Part shown: positions 1 through 7,400 of the stretch, one piece after another
How the letters are laid out: every line of letters begins with the position of its first letter
Numbering within the stretch: position 1 is the first letter of the stretch
Assembly: GCA_013115135.1 (NCBI GenBank)
Contig: JABANP010000872.1
Location: 1-13,770 of the forward strand
Origin: Perkinsus olseni
Taxonomy: Eukaryota > Perkinsozoa > Perkinsida > Perkinsidae
Length of the DNA: 13,770 bases
Reading direction: 5' to 3'
The notes under the pieces: model-generated
What the model was told of the DNA's origin: nothing
Seen by the model: the letters and a program-made list of their open reading frames with translations, nothing else
Databases searched by the model: none
Program-made: the position numbers and the translations under genes

Positions 1-159
1 GTGCACTGCACCCGGTGAAACAATCCCCTATGCAAATCTCAAAAATTGAGACTCCTCCGTAAATACTACTCACTTGGTACGAGATTCTTTTGTATGGAAA
101 TCGCTGTACTTATGTGCTCTGAAGACAGGATCTCACTTACTTGTCGATCGGCCGGTTCA

Positions 160-181
160 TTGGACAATGTCCAATGGACAT
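160..181. repeat. 22 bp double palindrome, arm TGGACA (perfect)
   Basis: Arm TGGACA at 161-166, its reverse complement at 168-173 and the arm again at 175-180, with single bases at 167 and 174. The flanking bases 160 and 181 pair with 174 and 167. The first palindrome extends to 158-176 (9+1+9). Two overlapping one-base-centred palindromes share the middle arm, and the direct period is 14. Confidence 0.85.
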
Positions 182-225
182 GCACTTGTTAACCGCGAAA
201 TGGCGTTGAACACGAGATGCAAATG

Positions 226-247
226 ACGGAAAGTTTCCGTCGGAAAC
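226..247. repeat. 22 bp double palindrome, arm CGGAAA (perfect)
   Basis: Arms at 227-232 and 241-246 with the reverse complement at 234-239; single centre bases at 233 and 240. The palindromes extend to 225-241 and 232-248 (8+1+8 each). Same 14-base period as the other members, different sequence. Confidence 0.85.
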
Positions 248-477
248 TGCGAAGTGGTAATCGACTCTATTACATTGCGAAGAAACGCCACTGGAATATC
301 ACTACATCACGTAATGTGAGATGATCATCGCTGTTACGCTTTCCCTCAAAATCCAGTACAGTTCATCGCGATATTCGCTGGCACGAATCGCTGCGGAAAC
401 CGGGCGGTTACCTCAGTGATACCACGGACGCTCGACTGCCTTGCAAGAACACCAAAAGTCTGTTCTTAGAGATCGAT

Positions 478-499
478 CCTTTGAGTCAAAGGCTTTGAC
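478..499. repeat. 22 bp double palindrome, arm CTTTGA (perfect)
   Basis: Arms at 479-484 and 493-498 with the reverse complement at 486-491; centres 485 and 492. Both 7+1+7 palindromes (478-492 and 485-499) are perfect. Confidence 0.85.
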
Positions 500-643
500 G
501 CATCCACACATAAGCTACGCTTAAGCCATCAGCGCGCGCCACAAACTGTTTACTTCGCACAAGCAGGGCCACACGATCAACCGTCGAATTTAGCTAATGA
601 CGGCCGAACGGAGTCGATTCACACACAGCCTAGCGTAGGAGCT

Positions 644-665
644 ACAACAGGCTGTTGTCAACAGC
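644..665. repeat. 22 bp double palindrome, arm CAACAG (perfect)
   Basis: Arms at 645-650 and 659-664, reverse complement at 652-657, centres 651 and 658. Both 7+1+7 palindromes are perfect. Confidence 0.85.
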
Positions 666-811
666 TAAGGGACCTCGCCAAACAGGGTAAGACGGAGTGC
701 ATAGACTCCTACGGCACGCTGCACCTCCGTGTCGAATGTCCCTACACGGCCGGCCTCACTGACGGCATGCGGCTTCGTTCATACCTCTATAGCATGTGAA
801 GTTTCCCTTGA

Positions 812-876
812 GCTCAGTACACAGTAGTACTGTGTACTGAGCAAATTTTGTGTGCTGTGACAGTACACAAAATTTG
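812..876. repeat. Two long one-base-centred palindromes back to back
   Basis: Positions 812-842 form a perfect 15+1+15 palindrome around G827 (arm GCTCAGTACACAGTA). Positions 842-876 form a 17+1+17 palindrome around G859 with one mismatch (854/864). They share base 842. Such arms could extrude as cruciforms or fold as hairpins. The single-base centre is the same as in the 22 bp family, so they may come from the same process with longer arms. No protein-coding or RNA gene is recognisable here. Confidence 0.9.
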
Positions 877-886
877 TGTCACAAGT
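865..886. repeat. 22 bp double palindrome, arm CACAAA (one mismatch)
   Basis: Arm at 866-871, reverse complement at 873-878, third arm at 880-885 with its last base changed; centres 872 and 879. It overlaps the right arm of the 842-876 palindrome, so three inverted-repeat centres are chained here. Confidence 0.65.
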
Positions 887-903
887 TCTCGTCCGAGGCC
901 ATA

Positions 904-920
904 TGCTATTAGTAATAGCA
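904..920. repeat. 17 bp one-base-centred palindrome
   Basis: Arm TGCTATTA (904-911), centre G912, exact reverse complement at 913-920. It has no third arm, so it is a single-palindrome relative of the 22 bp family. Confidence 0.8.
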
Positions 921-997
921 CAACCACTAGTCTGCTGAAGTTCCGTTCCCTTACAACGATGGCACTGAGCACAACAGACACAGTCTTACGCGCGTAA

Positions 998-1190
998 CAG
1001 TTGTACCTACAACTGCTGATACAAGATTGACTTGGTGATAATAGGAGTATAGTTAACGACAGTTGTCCCTACAACTGCGAGTAAAAAATCATCTTGGCGA
1101 TTATCGTAATGCGGCTATCGAACAGCAGTCGTCCCTACAACTGCTCATACAAAATCAACTGGATGTTCAATGAACACTGTTAATGGCGAA
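998..1190. repeat. Degenerate 62-66 bp tandem repeat, three units
   Basis: Units begin at 998, 1060 and 1126 (spacing 62 and 66). Each starts with a conserved inverted repeat of about 18 bp, CAGTTGT..CCTACAACTG (variant CAGTCGT in the third). This is followed by a looser match of the type ATACAAAATCAACTTGG..GAT. The third unit fades out around 1190. It lies 3' of the glycine-rich gene. A 12 bp perfect palindrome, TTACGCGCGTAA, abuts the first unit at 986-997. Function unknown. Confidence 0.65.
1164..1184. repeat. Double palindrome, arm TGTTCA (one mismatch in arms)
   Basis: Arm at 1164-1169, reverse complement at 1171-1176, third arm at 1178-1183 with one change; centres 1170 and 1177. The outer base 1163 does not pair with 1177, so this is a weaker member. 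It lies in the third unit of the 62-66 bp tandem repeat. Confidence 0.5.
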
Positions 1191-1224
1191 ACCCAGAGCC
1201 ATAGCAGAGTTGTTAATGCGGACC

Positions 1225-1246
1225 GTAATGGACCATTACTAATGAT
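1225..1246. repeat. 22 bp double palindrome, arm TAATGG (one mismatch)
   Basis: Arm at 1226-1231, reverse complement at 1233-1238, third arm at 1240-1245 with its last base changed; centres 1232 and 1239. The left 7+1+7 palindrome (1225-1239) is perfect. Confidence 0.65.
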
Positions 1247-1247
1247 A

Positions 1248-1269
1248 GTCGTGCAGCACGACTCGTGCT
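1248..1269. repeat. 22 bp double palindrome, arm TCGTGC (perfect)
   Basis: Arms at 1249-1254 and 1263-1268, reverse complement at 1256-1261, centres 1255 and 1262; the outer bases 1248 and 1269 also pair. It sits one base after the previous member. A poorer copy (arm GTAGCA in the middle, two mismatches in the outer arms) follows at 1266-1285, making three in a row. Confidence 0.8.
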
Positions 1270-1302
1270 CCGGTAGCACTGCTATCCGAACACCAGGTTA
1301 CT

Positions 1303-1929
1303 TTAGAGGAGAAAGCCAGCATCGCCACCATCACCGCCGTTGCCACCGCGGAAGCCACCGCTACCGCCATCACCGCCGTTGCCACCGCGCAAACCGCCAC
1401 GACCGCCGCGACCACCATCGCCTCCAACAACACCGCCGTCACCGCCGCGACCGCCGAAGCCGCCAAATTTACCACCGTTGCCGCCATTGCCGCCTAAGCC
1501 ACCACTGAAGCCACCACGGCCGCCGCGACCACCATCGCCTCCAAAGACACCACCGTCGCCTCCACGACCGCCAAAGCCGCCGAAAGTGCCGCTGCCGCCA
1601 TTACCGCCTAAGCCACCACTGAAGTCGCCGTCGCCCCCACGACCGCCGTCGCCGCCAAAAGTAGCACCTCTGCCGTCTGGACGATCGAAAAAACGACGAT
1701 AGTAGGAGGCACGAAGAGCTTCGGTAGAGAGCGAGCGACCATCAGTGTGAGCAAAAGCACTGTCGACGGATGCACCGCTCAGAAGATATTGCTTCTTTGC
1801 ATCGTCATCATGAGCATCGTAGAAGGTGAACTCTTCTTCCACATCGGTGGGCTTGGTAGCATCGTCTTGTATGTCGACGGCTACAGAAGTTGTGAGCAGG
1901 ATCGCTCCGAGGACGACCAGGGACCTCAT
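1303..1929 (-). CDS. Small secreted glycine-rich repeat protein
   Basis: This 208-residue protein belongs to no family I can name. From the chosen start it opens with a typical signal peptide: MR, then a hydrophobic core LVVLGAILL, with likely cleavage after about residue 18 (TSVA-VD). A short acidic segment follows (about 19-48, with DD and EEE runs), then a mixed segment with a basic YYRRFF. Residues 91-204 are almost only Gly, Asp, Arg, Asn, Ser and Phe. They form two clear repeats of 38 and 39 residues (91-128, 129-167) and a looser third. Each has the order FGGDGGRGG, FSGGLGGNGG, FGGFGGRGGDGG. I preferred the Met at 1927-1929. An in-frame Met at 1960-1962 would add 11 residues in front and bury the signal sequence. 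By composition it could be a structural, cell-wall or matrix protein, which is inference. No intron is needed to keep the frame open. Confidence 0.7.
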   Translation of the reverse strand: MRSLVVLGAILLTTSVAVDIQDDATKPTDVEEEFTFYDAHDDDAKKQYLLSGASVDSAFAHTDGRSLSTEALRASYYRRFFDRPDGRGATFGGDGGRGGDGDFSGGLGGNGGSGTFGGFGGRGGDGGVFGGDGGRGGRGGFSGGLGGNGGNGGKFGGFGGRGGDGGVVGGDGGRGGRGGLRGGNGGDGGSGGFRGGNGGDGGDAGFLL

Positions 1930-2335
1930 ATCTGTATGAAGAAACTGAAACTGATAGGCCACTCAGCTGTAAAACTCGCCGTTGGTCATGACGCAAGAGG
2001 AATCTTGTATTTTGGTAGGCGTGGGCGTTCTGTTCTCACAGCAGCGAGACACACGTGTGACTAACAGTATGAGGCACAGTCGGCGAGAGCGGCTCATACG
2101 AGACAAAGCTCTGTTCTTCAATAGTCAACATTTCGTGGCGAGGTGAGTCCTAGAAAGAACACATGTCGGGAATTTTGCACATTTTCAGCTTCAAGTAATC
2201 GATCGCGTCACGTATGCGCTGAGTGCCTCTACGTGCGGCGACGGAACGAAAATGTGAAATTCTCACGGGATTTTAGAGGAAAACGAAAGCATGAGATGAT
2301 CGTGGCGCGTGCCACAAGGTGAGCAGTATGGTGGG

Positions 2336-2356
2336 GTCGGCACTAACGGTGCCGAC
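2336..2356. repeat. Inverted repeat, 8 bp arms, 5-base centre
   Basis: GTCGGCAC at 2336-2343 and its exact reverse complement at 2349-2356, separated by TAACG. Confidence 0.7.
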
Positions 2357-2514
2357 AGAACCATATGAACACCTCTGTAGTGAGGACACCGGTAGACAGC
2401 CGGATGACGGGGACAGGACAACTCACGTGACACCCGTCACCGATGATTCTGGATGATGTTCGCGCGGAGAGCACCTTCGATGGGAAATGAGTAGTAGAGG
2501 ACTCGAGAGTAGCA

Positions 2515-2549
2515 CTCATTGGCACTACGATGTGAGTGGCGCCAATGAG
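2515..2549. repeat. Inverted repeat, 9 bp arms, 17-base loop
   Basis: CTCATTGGC at 2515-2523 is the exact reverse complement of 2541-2549. Within the same stretch CACTCA and TGAGTG offer a competing shorter pairing. Confidence 0.6.
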
Positions 2550-2938
2550 AGTCGTTACATCCAACCTCAACTGCAAATCAGTCATGAACATAGGATGCAC
2601 GCATGCTCATAGCGCGTCGTGGAACAAAATGGTCCAAGCGCAAAGAAGTGGACAGGAAGAGCTGGAACTTTCAGGTCAAAAGGAAACAATTTCCATCAAG
2701 TGGAGCTCCAGCCCGCAGCAAAGGGCTGTTCCCTCTGTTGGAGCTGGGATAATGCTCAACTCCCGAATGTTGCTGGGGTTGAGCAAGTCAGCTTCGCAGG
2801 CTCTGTGCAACTCACGCTAAGTTGATTCTTCTCCTCTCCTCTGCTCCCGGGGTTACCTATGCGTCATGTGCTCTTCGCAATACATAATTGTAAACCAAGA
2901 CGAAAGTTTTCCGTGGTTGCACCTCCATGAGGGGACGT

Positions 2939-2960
2939 CTTTCTCTGAGAAAGTTTCCCA
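2939..2960. repeat. 22 bp double palindrome, arm TTTCTC (one mismatch)
   Basis: Arm at 2940-2945, reverse complement at 2947-2952, third arm at 2954-2959 with one change; centres 2946 and 2953. The left 7+1+7 palindrome is perfect. Confidence 0.6.
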
Positions 2961-3157
2961 CAAGTTCGGCGCCTGCACAACGAGATGGGGACAGTGCGGC
3001 TAGTACTTAGCGTAAGGTAGAATGAAGTTCCACATGTTCTGGTTTTAAGCGGTGAATCGGGTGAATCGACATTCCGGTGTCGTGCTCCTTCCCTGCGGGG
3101 ACGTGTGGGTTACGCCAACGAGCCGATCAGTTTTTGTGAGCCCACCTCGCCCTCTAC

Positions 3158-3179
3158 GACCCAGCGGCTGGGTCCCAGC
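3158..3179. repeat. Double palindrome, arm CCCAGC (perfect arms)
   Basis: Arms at 3160-3165 and 3174-3179, reverse complement at 3167-3172, centres 3166 and 3173. The left palindrome extends to 8+1+8 (3158-3174). Base 3180 does not pair with 3166. Confidence 0.8.
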
Positions 3180-3389
3180 TTTCGGGGAGCATTCTCTACG
3201 CTATTTGGACCATGACCTCAACGCTGGTGTTAGTCTTTGCGAAAAACGCTGACATTCAGGGATGACGTAGGATCCAAACGGTATGTTTTCAGGTGCCCAC
3301 GTGTCCCTCCAGTTATCGCGGCGCATTGTGTATTGTTATGACTCCGTTTTCTCTTGTTACTCTAGTACAAAATTTCGATCCACCCGCCC

Positions 3390-3409
3390 ACTAGACTCGA
3401 GTGACTCCA
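3390..3409. repeat. Double palindrome, middle arm TCGAGT (two mismatches)
   Basis: The middle arm at 3397-3402 pairs with 3390-3395 and 3404-3409, each with one change; centres 3396 and 3403. Same 14-base period. Weak member. Confidence 0.4.
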
Positions 3410-3429
3410 CGATTTCATTAGAGGGCGAA

Positions 3430-3451
3430 CGTGAGCGGCTCACGGCGAGCC
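3430..3451. repeat. 22 bp double palindrome, arm GTGAGC (one mismatch)
   Basis: Arm at 3431-3436, reverse complement at 3438-3443, third arm at 3445-3450 with one change; centres 3437 and 3444. The outer bases 3430 and 3451 pair as in the perfect members. Confidence 0.65.
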
Positions 3452-3583
3452 TTTTATGGAAGAGTACGACATTAACGAATGACTCCGAAGCTCGTTTGAT
3501 CGGGCCAAGGAACGCTTGAGGCTCATCTATTGCCTCGGCGAGCCCTGCGCTCGCGCGCTCGACACTCGTCTACTACATTGCGT

Positions 3584-3605
3584 ACGTCGGGCCGACGTCG
3601 TCGGC
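3584..3605. repeat. 22 bp double palindrome, arm CGTCGG (perfect)
   Basis: Arms at 3585-3590 and 3599-3604, reverse complement at 3592-3597, centres 3591 and 3598. Both 7+1+7 palindromes are perfect. Confidence 0.8.
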
Positions 3606-3643
3606 GAAACTGATACGGACCGTGCGAGACACGGCGCTGTTCG

Positions 3644-3657
3644 CCGGAAGCTTCCGG
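3644..3657. repeat. 14 bp perfect even palindrome
   Basis: CCGGAAGCTTCCGG equals its own reverse complement. Its half-site CCGGAA reappears in the palindromes at 3908-3957. Confidence 0.75.
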
Positions 3658-3907
3658 TTCAAGGCGAGTCAGCCAGAATGGCACAGTAATCGGAGGCGAG
3701 TTAGCGTGCTTATTGAGACTACGGAGAAGCGACAGTCGATACAGTAATTTTCGGCTGAGTGTCATACAGCCGAGGCGAGCCCGGAGAATCGCCGTCCAGC
3801 GAATCTGTCGCTTCACATCTTCTCCCGTTCCAGTACCCCATGAGTACTCCTAGTCTTTCCGATCTGTCAGTTGAAGCCTGTCTGTACGACCGTGAGTTCG
3901 CGATTCT

Positions 3908-3974
3908 CTATTCCGGTCCGGAATAGTTGATAGTAGTTCTCCGGAATTTCCGGAGAATAACAACTACTATCAAC
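3908..3974. repeat. Nested palindrome cluster
   Basis: A perfect 9+1+9 palindrome (3908-3926, centre T3917, arm CTATTCCGG) is followed by a perfect 10+1+10 palindrome (3937-3957, centre T3947, arm TTCTCCGGAA). The second is itself enclosed by 13-base arms (3926-3938 and 3962-3974) with a small bulge. The whole could form a stem of about 20 bp. It ends 48 bases before the left copy of the 95 bp repeat. Confidence 0.85.
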
Positions 3975-4021
3975 GGCAAGTGTTCCGCTCCCTCGAGGGT
4001 TGCCAAACATTGACTGAACCC

Positions 4022-4116
4022 TACACATCATACGGAGCCTTGTTCCTGACATCTCATGACGTTGGGCAGAGTGGACGTCAGGTCGAAGATCCGTACGCTG
4101 CTGTGTCGATGTTCCC
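4022..4116. repeat. 95 bp direct repeat, left copy (candidate YR-element terminal repeat)
   Basis: Identical over 95 bases to 11178-11272. The two copies flank the BEL/Pao element. Without that insertion they would lie about 184 bases apart in direct orientation. Because the right copy sits 190 bases past the stop of the YR recombinase gene, I read the pair as the B1 and B2 repeats of a Ngaro-like split direct repeat (B1-A2-B2). The A1 copy is not in the window. They could also be an unrelated dispersed repeat. Confidence 0.75.
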
Positions 4117-4265
4117 GGTACGCAGTGTCGAATTTCTTGGTGGGTGGTGCGGGAGGGAATGTTTTCCTTTGGCGAGCTTCCTACGGTAGGAATCCTACCT
4201 CGCCTATACATTAGAGAACCTTAAGGCCTTGAGCGGCGGCCGTTGTGCTTGCGTGCGGCTCCTGT
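4117..4265. other. Left part of the inter-repeat segment (candidate A2)
   Basis: In the undisturbed locus this segment would join 11148-11177 and lie between the two 95 bp copies. If the split-repeat reading is right, it should recur at the 5' end of the YR element beyond the window. It contains the double palindrome at 4178-4199, enclosed by 6 bp arms at 4171-4176 and 4199-4204, and a chained CCTTAAGG/AAGGCCTT palindrome near 4220. Confidence 0.4.
4178..4199. repeat. 22 bp double palindrome, arm TCCTAC (perfect)
   Basis: Arms at 4179-4184 and 4193-4198, reverse complement at 4186-4191, centres 4185 and 4192. Both 7+1+7 palindromes are perfect. Confidence 0.85.
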
Positions 4266-4270
4266 AGTGT
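4266..4270. repeat. Candidate target-site duplication, left
   Basis: AGTGT here and at 11143-11147 flank the element if the LTR is taken as 4271-4465. With TG...CA ends (4270-4463), the flanks are GTAGTG and GAAGTG, matching in five of six bases. The repeat extends ambiguously by a few bases, so the exact cut is uncertain. A 4-6 bp duplication is usual for BEL/Pao. Confidence 0.5.
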
Positions 4271-4463
4271 GTGTCATTCACATGACCAAAGCGACAGATA
4301 TTTGCTGTGAGTGACAATGGCGATCGCGCCGACGTATCTTTCACCGAAACTGTAGCCGTTTCGGATACTCATGATCGCCATGAAAGCAACCAAACTAAAG
4401 ACCTTTTTTGCAAGATTATTCTTCTTTACCTTCCTTTGTTGCGCTATGACCAAGGGAACGGCA
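4270..4463 (+). repeat. 5' LTR (194 bp, TG...CA)
   Basis: Starts TGTGTCATTC and ends GGAACGGCA; identical to 10947-11140. The shared block is three bases longer (4269-4465), so ends of 4271-4465 are also possible. It should contain the promoter. It also contains the ATG at 4371 and the first 31 codons of gag-pol. Confidence 0.85.
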
Positions 4464-7400
4464 GATTCTACCGGGATTAAGTCCCTCAGACGAAGCTCTC
4501 GTATACGGTCTAAGTCCACTGACGGTCTACGAACCAGTAAATCCAAGAAGACCACCGAGCTCGACAACGCATACCTTCACATGGCCTCGTCGAAAATCAA
4601 GCCGCCTCTCTCGAAGATACCGTCCAGGGCATCGTCTCAGAACGTGGATATCCTCGACGCTCTAAAGGCCCTTACCACCGAGGTTCAGTCTCTACGAGCA
4701 CATGTTGACGACATACAAGCCCAGCAACCGCAGGCGGCTCAGCAGTCTGCCGCCAACGCAAGTGGTTCTAGCCCCACGTCAACTGTCAAGTATAATAGAG
4801 GCGAAGCCTCTCCGGTCAACCCCGCTGTCAACGACCCCAGAGGCTCACCTTCTGTCTATCCTCTTCTCACTTCAGGAGGAGCTAATCCGGTCAACCCCGC
4901 TGTCAACGACCCCAGAGGCTCACCTTCTGTCTATCCTCTTCTCACTTCAGGAGGAGCTAATCCGGTCAACCCCGCTGTCAACGACCCCAGAGGCTCACCT
5001 TCTGTCTATCCTCTTCTCACTTCAGGAGGACCTAATCCGGTCAACCCCGCTGTCAACGACCCCAGAGGCTCACTTTCTGTCCATCCTCTCCCTCCGTCGG
5101 GAGAACCTTATCCGGTCAACCCCGCTGTCAACGACCCCAGAGGCTTACCTTCTGTCCATCCTCTCCCTCCTTCGGGAGAGGCCTATTCGGTCAACCCCGC
5201 TGCCAACGACCCCAGAGGCTTACTTTCTGTCCATCCTCTCCCTCCTTCGGGAGAAGCCTATCCGGTCAACTCCGCTGCTAACGACCCCAGAGGTCCACCT
5301 GCCATCCATCATTTCCCTCCTTCGGGAGAAACCTATCCTATCAACGCCGCCGACAACAATAACGTCAGAGGCCCACCTTCGGTTTACCCTCTCTCCCCTC
5401 CTGGAGAACCCTGTACGGTCAACCCCGCCGTCAACGCCCCGAAAGGCTCAACTTTCGTTCATCGTTCTCCTACTTCGGGAGAATTTTTCTCTGTCAACCC
5501 TGCTGCGAGGACTACTCGAGAGCTATCGATCCGCCTTCCTTCCCCGTCTGAAGTCAACACGGGCAGGCACGGCGACGGAGAGCTTATTGAGTCTCCCCGA
5601 GTGCATTCCTTTCGCACCTCTGGAGCGATACAGCCTATACCACATTCTCCGACGAGATCTCACGGCAATGGCAACACCATACCCATCAACCATGGGAACC
5701 ATCGACACCATGAGCAAGCCCCTAATGTCGTGTCTCGAAGGCCTTCGGTACAAGACTGCATCACCCAAGCCCAGACTATTGGCAGCCTTCTTCCTGGCAA
5801 GACGCTATGGTGTGGCTCGCGCGACTCCAGCAAGAGAACCTTCGCTGAGAGTCGACAGCTGGTGACAACTAGCATGTCCTACAAATGGTCTCCGCCTTGC
5901 ACCCAGTACTTCTTGACGAGGCAAGCTTACGCCCCTTTCATCGTGCAAAGGCTGGACTTGTGGGAGGTCAAGCAAGACTATGGCCAGCTTGAGGAACTTG
6001 CCCAAGATCCACACTCTGCCTACTGGAAGGAAGCTACTCAGCGCCAATGGTCTCATCTTTCTGCCTGCTTCGACAAGCACAACTTAGACTCCCTGGAGTG
6101 CCGCTGGCGAGAGTTGAAGCTGGCTCCAGACATCCACTGGGACGACTATATCACCCGTTTCGAGGTCGTGGCATCTCAGCTTGCTCAAGCCAGGGGAGTC
6201 GAAGCCCTTACTCAAGCAGAAGTCCGTGTTCATCTCTACCTGTCTCTTCCCAAGGCCCTACAATCTCACTGCGTCCAGCTCGGCTACAACGTGGGGGAGA
6301 AGCGGATGAACTATGACGGTCTCGTGGCTACCTGTGCCGGCTGGTGTGAACTGAACTGGCAATCCTCTCCTCCTACCAGTGACACAGCTGCCGTCAACAA
6401 CGTTTCATTGTCGACCTCGCCATCTCCGGCGCTCTCCACTCAACAAGCAACCGCTACATCATCCACTACTATGACCGAAGGATCTCAACAGAAGAGCGAC
6501 AAGAAGACCCGCCCCACCAGGCCATCAACGCCCTACCGACAGAGAGTGAGAGACGACGCGGCCATCCTCAACAACGATTACAATGTCAAGATACTCTCCA
6601 GTCGGTGCCAACGATGTCTTTCCGAGTCCCATGACACCATAGCGTGTTGTGAGGATCTCACAAGGAAAGACGAGAGATGCTACTACTGCGGTCTACTCCA
6701 CCACCACTCATTGCACTGCCCTGCTGGTCACGACAACCACCGCGGTCGCAACTGCGAGCGTTGCGGCAAAGCGAACCATGCTGCTCGAGCATGCCGTCGT
6801 TTTCGACCCTGCGCCGCACCTGTCGCGGCCGCAGTGTCAGCCACCTGCTCGTCGAGTTCGTCACCGGCCACTGATACTCCACCACTAAGTTTCATCAATC
6901 TTCACATCAACCACTCCGTCAACCACATACCGGCCCTTGTCGACTCTGGAGCAGCTGTATCCGTGGTCAGCAGTTGCGCAGCAGCATCTCTCAACCTCAC
7001 CATCATCAAAGCCGACCTTCGCATCCGCTTGGCCGACCTCTCCGAGACCACTGTTCGTGGTGTGGCGAAGGCTGTCCCTATATCTTTCTCCAATGGCTTC
7101 CACTGCACCGAAGACCTCTACGTGCTTGACGGCTGCGCTCATCGACTGATACTATCCGTGGGACTCCTTCGTCGGCTAAAGGCCATCTGGCACCTACACG
7201 ATAACTACATCACCTTCGGCGACAATCAGAGCGGCCCACCGATCCCAATGATGAGCGTACCCAAGCCTTTTGCCGATCCATCAAGGTCACCGATACTCCA
7301 TGGCGCCGTCGCGGAGCTCTGCAACATCATGGCTCCCCAGACGAAGGTCGGCGAAGTCACGGCTGCCAGCATTAATGACGACGACACTCACCCCAACACC

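Larger units (their letters stand above)
1..1302. other. Non-coding region rich in short inverted repeats
   Basis: I see no coding region here: open frames are short, resemble no family I know, and overlap repeats. The stretch holds several 22 bp double palindromes (listed separately), two long palindromes at 812-876, a 17 bp palindrome at 904-920 and a degenerate tandem repeat at 998-1190. The first bases (1-19) look like another, slightly damaged, member cut by the window start. The last part (1225-1285) lies just 3' of the glycine-rich gene and would fall in its 3' UTR or terminator region. Confidence 0.6.
1963..4021. other. Long stretch without a supportable gene
   Basis: The open frames here (up to about 97 codons) show no recognisable domain, signal peptide or consistent composition, and I leave them out. 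The part next to 1963 is the expected 5' flank of the glycine-rich gene, but I see no clear promoter motif. The region carries inverted repeats: 2067-2099 (7 bp arms, 19-base loop), 2336-2356, 2515-2549, 2752-2786 (8 bp arms), 3644-3657, 3751-3773 (7 bp arms, 9-base loop) and several 22 bp double palindromes. A short gene with introns could be hidden here. Confidence 0.5.

Noticed and set aside
1340..1702. Plus-strand proline-rich open frame opposite the glycine-rich gene
   Set aside because: It is the complement of GGN-type Gly codons (CCN), so Pro-rich content follows automatically. The minus frame has a signal peptide and ordered repeats.
2536..2820. 94-codon plus frame in the long gene-free stretch
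   Set aside because: No domain, signal peptide or composition bias; its length is within chance for this region.
158..4199. Double palindromes read as a CRISPR array or as terminators
   Set aside because: The arms differ from site to site and spacing between sites is irregular, so there is no array. One-base loops do not form stable RNA hairpins and no U-tract follows them, which argues against bacterial-type terminators.
4702..5865. 387-codon overlapping frame in gag
   Set aside because: The 75 bp repeat is a multiple of three, which keeps a second frame open. It shows no domain, while the gag-pol frame continues into clear enzymes.
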